The notes under the pieces were generated by a model. It was not told the DNA's origin. It worked only from the letters and a program-made list of their open reading frames with translations, and searched no databases. The position numbers and the translations under genes are program-made. From contig JAECYW010000002.1 of NCBI GenBank assembly GCA_023014335.1, positions 3,596,001-3,660,000 on the forward strand: a stretch of DNA of 64,000 nt, given 5' to 3'. This document shows positions 22,772 to 32,289 of this stretch, piece by piece (the first letter of the stretch is position 1; each line of letters opens with the position of its first letter). This DNA comes from Galerina marginata (taxonomy: Eukaryota; Basidiomycota; Agaricomycetes; Agaricales; Galerinaceae).

Positions 22772-24058
22772 GATTGGGCTGATCCTGAACTCATTGGAAA
22801 GGTAATAAAAAGATGCATTTTATGGTATAAACCAGAAAATCACTAGTTTAGCTTGTACACAGTACTTATGCTTGCTATGCAAGATGCATTTTATGGTATA
22901 AACCAGAAAATCACTAGTTTAGCTTGTACACAGTACTTATGCTTGCTATGCATTTGTAAAAGTAGTCTAAAGATATAAATCTAGTAAGTTATTGCTTTAT
23001 ATCAAGTTTTAATCCACACAGAAAGCAAAAAAAAAGGATAAAAAAGCGCCAGCAAAGCACTTTTCTAGCCTATACACAGTCAACTGACATGACCTGTGCT
23101 AGAAAAGAAAGCTATCTACAAATAAAAGTGCCCTAAAAACATATATCTAGCTATATACTACTGTCTATCAAGTTTTACTCTACACAAAAAGATAAAAAAG
23201 AGGTAAAAAAGCGCCAGCAAAGCACTCTTCCAGCCTCAGAATCTATACTAGGGACTATCTACTAATGAAAGTACATTAAAGACTCATATTTAGCTAGTTA
23301 GTATTGAGTCTATTAAGTTTTAAACTACATAAAAAGCACAGAAAAAAAGGGGGAAAAGTGCCAGCAAAGCACCTTTCTGCTTTATACAAACTTATAATGA
23401 ATCTAAAAAGAAAGAGACAACAGTTAGTAAGCTTTGACCAGCATGTCATGGTATCCCTCTAGTGAGGGGTACACTATCGACCTATCCGGGTGGACTGACA
23501 TGCTGGTAAAGAAGAAAGAAAGAAGTGATGAGCTGGCAGTTTATAACTATGTGACATATGTTACAAGTCACACAGATTTATCTAATCCAATAAGATAAGA
23601 TAAGATAAGATAAGATAAGATAAGATAAGACAAGATAAGACAAGATAAAAAGATAACCCTAGTGTATTATATACTGGATCCTTCATACTTATGAATAAAT
23701 GTGGCCAAAAACAGAACTGCTTATATAAATTCCTATTTGGATATTATTTCTGTTAGCACAAGCTCATGTTTAATAGGGTAGTTCTTGAAATCTTTTCAAA
23801 GCTGGTTTTATAAATAATAGTACATTTAAAAGGCCTGAATTTTACAATTTTTTTGATATTATTTTTGTCAGAATTGATCCAGCAACAATTGAAAAAGACC
23901 AAAGGCAATATTTAATGTGGCTCTGCAGAGTATCCTGTGGCTGTGCAAAATACCCATAGAAAGGCCTGAATTTTACAATTTTTTTGATATAAGTTTTGCA
24001 AGAATTGACCAAGTACTGATATTTTAAATGTAAAATTAGAGATTTTATATTTTCTGTT

Positions 24059-24632
24059 GTGGCTGTGCTAACCCTAAGAGGACCGACGCGTCGGTCCTCT
24101 TAGGGTTAGAATCAAAAACACACCTGAAACTTTAAACTTCAGATATGCATTTTAAATATAATTCTGAGGTATATGATTTTTTTTTTGTTGTGGCTGTGCT
24201 AACCCTAAGAGGACCGACGCGTCGGTCCTCTTAGGGTTAGAATCAAAAACACACCTAAAATTTTAAACTTCAGAAATGGATTTTAAATATAAATCTGAGG
24301 TTTAATATTGATACAAAGACAAATATGATTTTTGTTGTGGCTGTGCCAACCCTATGAGTACAGTCCAGTTGGCTTGTTATCACTAGGAAACCTCAGATAT
24401 ATATTTAAAATCCATTTCTGAAGTTTAAAATTTTAGGTGTGTTTTTGATTCTAACCCTAAGAGGACCGACGCGTCGGTCCTCTTAGGGTTAGCACAGCCA
24501 CAACAAAAAAAAAATCATATACCTCAGAATTATATTTAAAATGCATATCTGAAGTTTAAAGTTTCAGGTGTGTTTTTGATTCTAACCCTAAGAGGACAGA
24601 CCGGTCGGTCCTCTTAGGGTTAGCACAGCCAC
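24059..24632. repeat. Array of four to five CCCTAA-type palindromes
   Basis: Palindromes start near 24,059, 24,190, 24,450 and 24,580, with a degraded half-copy near 24,340. Each core reads CTAACCCTAAGAGGACC - GACGCGTC (once GACCGGTC) - complement. The single-copy tracts between them are themselves mirrored (for example the ACACACCT-type flanks), so the whole array is a larger inverted arrangement. Confidence 0.7.
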
Positions 24633-25279
24633 AACACAAAAAAAATTATTTGGCTTGTTATCAATATTAAACCTCACATTTATATTTAAAAGGCATTCCA
24701 AAGTTTAAAGTTTTTGATGTGTTTATCCTTAGGATGTCAATTCTTCTGAGTTTGATTTCAAACCAACTATAAACAAAAGTATAACATTGAGGGATACAGA
24801 AAGTACTAGGAGAAGTTGAACAAGACTTACAACGAGTATTATTTATTACTGGAATGCAGTGGAAGTGATCTAGAAGTATATAAATAGATATACAACTGAC
24901 ATGAACCATGTTTGGTGACTGTTTAGTCATATAAGCTATATATAAACCATAGCAACCAGAGCAAGAGCCTGTAAAGGACTGCAAAGTAAAAGAAGTGATA
25001 TTTAATCACGTTACTGACAAAACCTAACCTTAGTTTAGGTGTCCAGGAACAAAAGCTAAAAATAGACCATAGCAACGGACATCAGACAACCATTCCCATG
25101 GTCAATAATGATTTTGACACTATTAGAAAAGTTTGTAGACTTTTAATTCAGGGTCGCTCACAAAAAATGAAGCAGTGGGAGAATTTCCAACCATCGCGTT
25201 AGGAATCATTTCCTTCTGCTATCAAGTGTAGAAAACGAGTTCTTTTACTACATAAGAACTCGTAATGTAATAACTTGTA

Positions 25280-25984
25280 ACAAGATTAATTATTAGACTA
25301 CAATAAGAACTTGTAACAAGATTAATTTGTACGTTGCTTAGTTTTTATCAGATTTCCCTGAAATAAAGTGTGTAATTATCAGAAAAATCAGGGCTAAAAG
25401 ATGGTGTCACATGCGTATTGTCACATCTTTATGTGACTTACCAAATGCGGAATATTGTTGAAATACATAGTAAATAAGCCATATTGAGGGTTCTTAAGGG
25501 TTTTAAAACAAAATAAAAAGACTCATTATTTTTCTTTACTTAACAGGTGGTCTGTGCACACATATCACATGACATATCCCTGAGAATGTTTTGGTCCAAG
25601 TTGGTGCATTACCAAATCCAAGGCAATTGCACAAAGTCCTGCTGTGAGTTGGATTATGTAAGCTTCTAGAACATTATTTCCATGTTATTTGGTCATGTTT
25701 TGCAATGTTTGGTGTGCCTTTTATGGGTTATCTAGTCAGTTTAACACCAATTTTCGGATTTTCACCAAGTTGAGCTGACTGTTTGCCTGATTTGGACACC
25801 ATGACATCATTGCAAAACATATGTAAATATTTGTACATTATTCTTTATTGGTCTGGGCAACACATTTTAGCATATCTAGCTCACTGAAATCTGTTTTAAG
25901 TGTAAATTTACACAAATTTGCGCTTTTTGGGTTGCGTGAACAGGTCACATGACCTAATTGACCCTGGATACACATGCCACATGA
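25280..25984. other. AT-rich segment without recognised gene
   Basis: Contains ACTTGTAACAAGATTAAT twice near the left edge, which looks like a hairpin-end remnant. Otherwise there are no open frames of note and no recognisable element. Confidence 0.4.
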
Positions 25985-26168
25985 AAGCCCTGAATTTTAC
26001 AAATTTTTTGATACCAAGATCATCAAAATTGACCCAGTAATAGCTGAGATACAGAAACCATGCAGGGTCACTGTATGAGTGGGAGAATTTCAAATGATTG
26101 CGTTAGAAACCATTTCTGCCTGCTATGCAGGCCGGAAAACAAGTTCTTTTACTACGTAAGAACTTGTA
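25985..26168 (+). mobile_element. R1 3' fragment
   Basis: Matches the last 185 bp of R1, from CCTGAATTTTAC to the terminal hairpin ending AAGAACTTGTA. Confidence 0.7.
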
Positions 26169-27811
26169 ATCTATCAGACCCGAAAGTTACTAACAAATCC
26201 CCTTCTGCAGATGCAACCAATCGAGCTTGCGCTCACGTTCACTTCGTGCGTCTCCTCACCTGACTCGCGCACATTTTTATCAACCTCTCAAAGATATCAT
26301 TCGGCAGCCAAAGAAGCCCACAGCACTTGCCCTCTCTTTGCAATGCCATCACAACCGACCAATTCAAAGTATACTTCAGTGAATTTTGGACATATGAAGC
26401 ACTCGAAAAGGACATCGCGCACCAACCACTTGGTAACGAACTCAACCGTTGGCAGCCCCACGTCGCTCGCTTACTCCAGCTGCAGAGCCTTGTCACCGCC
26501 ATTCTCACTGCCTCCGAGACTCTCATCAAAGCTTACCATTACAAGAATGGCCTGCGCAGCTACATCTCTCAACGCCACAGTACGCCGTGGCAAAAGTCTC
26601 TTTTTACTCACCCTGTGCTCTTTCCCTTCAAAAGGCAGTACCTTCACAGCCTACAGGACTTTCTTTACAATACCAATTGGATGGCTGAGTATGGACAAGT
26701 CAAGAAAATCTTATCCCAGATTTTCAAAGAGCCTGAAGATCTTCAAGTCATCACCAACACGATCCTCAAGAGGCTCGCCTTTCCAGACCCGTCTGTCGGT
26801 CTCAAAGAAAATCCGAACTGGATTTCCAATTAGTAAGCCTCCGAAAATTGGTTGCGTGCCTTGTCTAACCCTGGACCGCCTCAGGTTTTTCTCGTGCCAT
26901 TTTATCCCTTCTCTTTGCGCTTCTCTTTCAAACATGGACTCTTTCAGTAGTATATCCCTTTCTTCTGTGAGATATGATGAAATCTTTCTGATCTCCTTCG
27001 TGTTTTTCCCAATTTTGGCCCTCTTTTTATTTATTGACTCAGATATTATTTCTTTATTCACTCGAGACTCCACCCATACCTTGCTATACCCCAAACCCTT
27101 AGTCTTCCCTCCACTTCAGACTTCATTCTCTATTTATTTGTATACCCATCCTCCATCCCTTCTGCCTCCTTTACTTAATAATGGACACTTTCACCTAATT
27201 TCCTCAGACTCCACTTTCACACTATTTATTCAGGGACTACTTAGTGATTCAGTTTCCTTGGTCTATCTATCTTCTTTTTGCTGGTCCATCTGCTGGAATA
27301 TTGAGAGTAAGACTAAGTTTAATAAGGAGTACAGCTTGAATCAGTCATATTCTCAAGACTCTGGATGGATTGACTTCACGAAGCCCACAGATTTTCGAGT
27401 GGAAATTGACTTAATCAAAAATTTGGACTTATTTGGAAATTTGGACTTGAAATCTTTCTTGTTCCCTGCGGATGGCCAAATTAGGAAGACCATGCCCCGA
27501 TATTCGTACGAAGCAGTCCATTTCGCTAAAAAGACATCCCTCCATCAAATAGAAGCCCTTTGACACCTTATAATTGACAACTACTCTAATTTTATTCCTA
27601 AATCGCCCACTAACAACCTCTCAATGGCTTATAAGGAGCAAATTTTATAGGATACATCATTTACCCCAGAAGATGATCAGTGACGCTAAGTTTGTATTTA
27701 CAGCTTATAAACGCGTCAATAAGAAAATTCATCCAGTATCCACCAGCTTTCCAGAAGAGTGTCATGTGACCCGCCAAATCCCCAAGGACCCCTTAATCAC
27801 GCTACCCCAGT
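26169..27811 (+). pseudogene. Ty3-type retrotransposon coding remnant
   Basis: Three partly overlapping open frames suggest a frameshifted polyprotein. The first (about 26,264-26,833, no ATG) contains EKDIAHQPLGNELNRW and TNWMAEYGQVKKILSQIF and is coding-like but unrecognised. A second runs to 27,563 (tail YSYEAVHFAKKTSLHQIEAL). The third (27,574-27,811) contains YKRVNKKIHPVSTSFPEECH then RQIPKDPLITLPQL, the linker just before the reverse transcriptase in basidiomycete Ty3-type polyproteins (K-K-V-x-P-V...P-E-x...D-P-L...L-P). An R1 cuts the frame exactly at LPQ. The last assignment is fairly firm; the first two frames are assigned to the same element by adjacency only. Confidence 0.55.
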
Positions 27812-28219
27812 TACAAGTTCTTATGTAGTAAAAGAACTTGTTTTCCGGCCTGCATAGCAGGCAGAAATGGTTCCTAATGCAATCATTCAAAATTCTCCCA
27901 CCCATACAGTGACCCTGCATGGTTTCTGTATCTCAGCCATTACTAGGCCAATTTTGATGATCTTGGTATCAAAAAATTCGTAAAAATCAGGGCCAGATTT
28001 TAGGCTTGTTAGAACCGCTTTATTTTTCTGCTTTTTTCGAGTGTAAGATCATCCCAATTGGTTCAGATTTGAGCGGACTGTCCATTATTTGCTTATTTAA
28101 CATTCATTTATTTAATTCCTTATTTAACATCCATTATTTAATCACAGGTCTCTAGATACTGACTCACCCCAAAGTAAGAACTTGTTTTTGCTATACGCAG
28201 CAATGGCCTCTGACCAAGT
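27812..28219 (-). mobile_element. R1 element (408 bp)
   Basis: Reverse-orientation R1 with both ends, inserted into the retrotransposon remnant. Confidence 0.8.
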
Positions 28220-29039
28220 CTTGTTTGATGCAAAGGTGGCTCCTGCTAATTTGACTTTGTGCATAATACAATGGACATCTTGTGCATGCTCCCAGATGAA
28301 TTGACATATTCCTTTGTTTTGCTTTAAGACTTGTGAGTGTAGGCCATTGCTTCGCATGGCATGTATAAGTCCTTTTTAATTTCAAAAGGTTAAAAGTTAA
28401 TGGCACAACCAGACACCTTGAAGGCCAGGAGAGTGTCCTAGATAATAGTAAAGAGTAGCTAGAGACCATAGCAAAAAGAACTAAGTCAATAGCTGCATTA
28501 GTGATGGAGGAAAAAAACAAAGAAGTTTCAAAGTTCAACTTATTATATATAGTGGGAGAAAGCTACCCAATTTGGCAATTACCATTTTAGAACAAAAACC
28601 AAAGTTGTGGGAAATGATTTGAGACCCCTGGATCTGTTGAAATCATGTGACTAACTTCCTTCCTTATTGAGAAAAATGCAAAAAACTCAAAAAAAGCCAG
28701 CACTTTTGTGATTTTTGGACTTAAAATGTCAATATCTCAGGGATGGAAATGGCTAGTCACATGATTTTTGGGATTTATAATCAAAGGACCTAAATCTATT
28801 ATTTGGTCAAAAATTTCCTTTTTGGGAAATATTTTTCCGCGGTGTTGAATGATCAATCAATTAATGAAATTTCAACTAAGTTCTGGGTTTATAAAGAATG
28901 AGTCTTTGATAAATCAAAGGACTCATAATCCATCTGACGCGGGACCATATTTCTTATTAACAGACAGGACGACACAGAAATCAAGTACCTTGCGACCGTA
29001 GCGTGCAATCATGGAGAGTTCACCTCATTAGTGCAACTG
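28220..29039. other. Non-coding segment
   Basis: Holds a lone 5'-end motif at about 28,340 (AGGCCATTGCTTCGCATGGC followed by ATAAGTCC), a relative of R1/R2 5' ends. No gene is seen in the rest. Confidence 0.4.
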
Positions 29040-29426
29040 ACTTGGTCAGAGGCCATTGCTACGCATGGCAAAAACAAGTTCTTACTTTGGGGTGAGGCAG
29101 TGCCTGAAGACTTATACTGTTATTAAAAAAATACATATTAAATAGGTAAATAATGCATAGTCCGCTCAAATCTGAACCGATTGGGATGATCTTATACTCA
29201 AAAAAAGCAGAAAAATAAGGCAGTTCTAACAAGCCTAAAATCTGGCCCTGATTTTTATGAATTTTTTGATACCAAGATCATAAAAATTGGCCCAGTAATG
29301 ACTGAGATACAGAAACCATGCAGGGTCACTATAGCAGTGGGAGAATTTCGAATGTTTGCGTTAGGAACCATTTCCTTCTGCTATCAAGTGTAGAAAACAA
29401 GTCCTTTTACTACGTAAGAACTTGTA
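29040..29426 (+). mobile_element. R1 element (387 bp)
   Basis: Both ends present. The inner arm of the hairpin reads CAAGTCCTT while the outer reads AAGAACTTG, so this copy has one unpaired position. Confidence 0.8.
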
Positions 29427-29994
29427 ATCAAACACTACTCATAAAAGTTAGGACAAATTGATTGCTTGCTTGAAATCCAGCACATTAACTGGAATAAGCC
29501 AAAGCATCAACTTTCGCTGAATCCCAGGTGAAACAATTTTCACGTCAACACCGGATCGGAAAACGATGGCAGTTGGGGCTACTGCTGCCTGTTGTTCATC
29601 GACTTGGCAGGTATGGGTGGCAGAAGGCCTGTAGGTGATTAATGAGCAGTGGTGGGGAGGTTGTAGTCGGTGTGCTTACCTGCTGCCATGGTCACGACCT
29701 CGGGCTGCCATTCCCTTACCTCCCACTGCTGTGGGCGTGTTAAAGCTGTTTTCCCACTCTCCATAACATTCTATTCTTTCAATCTTATCTTATCAGATTA
29801 GATTAGATCCTTATCAGAACATACTTCATTTATGTAGTTCTTCATTTGATCTTTATCAGATTTTTATCACTTCTTTCCCCATTTGGGTATATTGCTCATT
29901 TTCATATATAAAGACTTAGCTAGTTGCCAGAAGTCCCCAGTTACTCACTCCGGACTTCATGCAAGTATATAGTCATTTCACAATATCATTAGTT
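29427..29994. other. Unassigned segment, possible LTR fragment
   Basis: About 570 bp with a purine/pyrimidine-biased right half, a TATA-like CATATATAAAGACTT at about 29,903 and a pyrimidine tract. This resembles an LTR promoter region, but no TG...CA ends or partner LTR were found. The left half is GC-richer and has no usable frame. Confidence 0.3.
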
Positions 29995-30679
29995 ACTTGG
30001 TCAGAGGCCATTGCTGCACATGGCAAAAACAAGTTCTTACTTTGGGGATGAGGCAGTACCTAGAGAAATGTTATTTCATAAATACATGTTAAATAAGTAA
30101 ATAATATGTAGTCCGCTCAAATCTGAACCGATTGGGATGATCTTGGTATCAAAATTGGCCCAGTAATGGCTGAAATACAGAAACTATGCAGGGTCACTGT
30201 ATGAGTGGGAGAATTTTGAATGTTCGCGTTAGAAACCATTTCTGCCTGCTATGCAGGCCGAAAAACAAGTTTACAAGTTCTTACGTAGTAAAAGAACTTG
30301 TTTTCTACACTTGATAGCAGAAGGAAATGGTTTCTAACACGAACATTCAAAATTCTCCCACTGCTATAGTGACCCTGCATGGTTTCTGTATCTCAGCCAT
30401 TACTGGGCCAAATTTAATGATTTTGGTATCAAAAAATTCGTAAAAATCAGGGCCAACCTGGTCATGTGACCAGGCCGTTTTAGGCTTGCTAGAACTGCCT
30501 CATTTTTCTGCTTTTTTTGAGTATAAGATCATCCTAATAGCTTCAGATTTGAGCGGACTATGCATTATTTACTTATTTAACCTTTATTTGTAGTTGCACT
30601 CACCTTGAAAGTAAGAACTTGTTTTTGCCATGTGCAGCAATGGCCTCTGACCAAGTCTTTTACTACATAAGAACTTGTA
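29995..30679 (+). mobile_element. R1 element interrupted by another R1
   Basis: Outer R1 occupies 29,995-30,271 and 30,657-30,679. Joining these restores the hairpin arm AACAAGTT + CTTTTACTAC, which gives an exact empty site for the nested copy. Confidence 0.8.
30272..30656 (-). mobile_element. R1 element (385 bp) nested in another R1
   Basis: Complete reverse-orientation copy with CCTGGTCATGTGACCAGG in the middle. It lies between AACAAGTT and CTTTTACTAC of the outer copy, with no duplicated host bases beyond at most one T. Confidence 0.8.
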
Positions 30680-30694
30680 ACAAGATTAATTATT

Positions 30695-30723
30695 ACAAGT
30701 CCTTACATAGTAAAAGGACTTGT
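30695..30723. repeat. Variant terminal hairpin (CAAGTCC class)
   Basis: ACAAGTCCTT / AAGGACTTGT is a perfect 10-bp stem that differs from the R1 hairpin by paired changes in both arms. The sequence beyond it (to about 31,000) is not R1, so this is the end of a third, related element class. Confidence 0.6.
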
Positions 30724-32289
30724 TCTTATCCAGAGAACAAGATGACATATTGTAACAATTGTAACAAGCCAAATTGCTTGCAGTGCAACCTCTGATTTTG
30801 TTGATTTTCTTTCATGCTGTCAAACTTCACTAAAATTGTAATATCTTGGCCATTTCTTGACCATTTACAATGATTTTGGTATCAGAAAAATCACACAATT
30901 CAGGGCTATGACATGGTGCGTGTAGCGGACCCTGAATTTTATTTCCCACATTCTGAAATCTTGTCTTTTTGAGTAAAACAGCACAGATTTCCACTATCCG
31001 CAAGCCAAATTTGAAGATAATGATATCATTGGAATCACAAAATTAAGCATTTTCACTTAAGAGCCAAATATTTGGTGTCCCTGAGTTTTAAATTATTTCT
31101 TTTGATGAACCTGGACCCTGAGATTATTATTTCAATGTGTTTGGAAACCCACTAAAACATTTAACTTGGTTAAATTACCAAATTCTTGCAATTTAAATCA
31201 ATCCGGTTCAAGTATTTCCAAATTTGGCAATTTTCCAGTCACCTGACTTTTATGCACGGACCACCATATTAAAGGGCTGAACTTTCTGCTACACTACTGC
31301 AGTGTAACTATTTTGACAGGGGTCAAAATGCAGGATAGACCGCTCGTGTTTTGACCCAAGTTAAAATTGGGTCAAAATGCCACCTTTTGGTAGAATGCAA
31401 AATATGGGCAAAATATATGGTTTACCATATTTTTCTAAATAAAAGATTCTGCCTTGCGCAAAACTGTGCGTAAAACTGGTAATTTTAGTCAAATTGGAAA
31501 TTTGGATTTTATGCAAATTGTCAAAACAGAACATTTTCCCGGACTTTTCCTGTCTGCGTAAATCTCTCATTTATCACTGGGCAAAATGTCATCGTTTGCG
31601 AAGACATTTTGCCCAAGGCAAACGAAAGTATTCTCGCAGATGTTTTAATCAAATCAAAATTTCGCATTTCAGCTGAAGCAAAACGTATCGCGCGCTGAGC
31701 GTGTCGCACCCTTGGCGCTGGGTGACCCGTGACGCACTCAGCGAGGGCCTGTCTTGTGACTCTTGTCTCCTTTTTCAGTCACATGTGTAACATGCAGGCT
31801 TATGTCATTTCACTGCCCAGTTTCGGCATTCGTCCTTCTGCTACAGCGGGTCCTACGGATTGTTTCGAGGATTCTGCTTTCATGTTCGACATTCGACACA
31901 ATGACTTTTTGTTCTCAAGACTTCAAAGTTCAAGCTCAAGTCTCAATTCCGACTTGACTGCTTTCTCCTGCCTGGATTGGCCCCAACGGCACGACGCCTG
32001 TCCTCGAGACTGCCCTTGCCACCAGTTGGCTCTCTTATTGTGAGTCGCCGGGCGGCTGTCGTAACCCTTATCTCATCAATATCTCTACTTACTTTTCTTG
32101 TTCTAGTCACTTCTCAGGCCTTACCTCCCGTTGACTCGCTCGGCTCCACCCCGAATTCGACACATTTGTGGCACATGATAGCTCGGGGAGGCAGTAGCGC
32201 GACTACCTCACACTGCGAACGCAAGATGGCCAGGCAGACTGATACTCGACCAAGGCACCGGCAGACGCCCCTTCGTCAGCCACCGCCTT
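30724..32289. other. Mixed intergenic region
   Basis: To about 31,690 it is AT-rich and non-coding, with a hairpin at about 31,579-31,613 (GGGCAAAATGTC / GACATTTTGCCC). From 31,700 base composition rises. A plausible intron (32,040-32,106, GTGAGT...TTCTAG) and short open frames hint at decayed exons upstream of the phospholipase D relic, but none could be matched to a protein. Confidence 0.35.

Larger units (their letters stand above)
21948..25264 (+). mobile_element. R2-type element, copy 3, complete (3.3 kb)
   Basis: Both ends are present: 5' ACTTGTTAAGAGGCC and 3' hairpin ending AAGAACTCGTA. Contents: hAT-like MITE (22,168-22,771), a local 71-bp direct duplication (about 22,811-22,950), minisatellite (about 23,045-23,375), junction motif (23,437-23,507), GATAA microsatellite (about 23,590-23,645) and a palindrome array (24,059-24,632). 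It is non-coding. The collinear, near-identical copy 1 suggests recent spread or a segmental duplication. Confidence 0.8.

Noticed and set aside
2045..24632. CCCTAA/TTAGGG-containing palindromes as internal telomere repeats
   Set aside because: Only one or two hexamers per palindrome and never tandem; the hexamer is part of a longer palindromic core.
26211..27563. A 450-codon open frame as one intact gene
   Set aside because: Its first third is Ser/Thr-rich and overlaps a more protein-like frame. The downstream neighbour is a retrotransposon linker, so the region is better explained as a broken retroelement.
12734..30679. R1 as a SINE or tRNA-derived element
   Set aside because: No A/B box pair, no poly-A or simple-repeat tail, and no target duplication in the precisely defined nested insertion.
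1..31000. R1/R2 as canonical Helitrons
   Set aside because: Ends are not TC...CTRR, and the hairpin is at the very end rather than about 10 bases inside. A Helentron-like mechanism is only an analogy.
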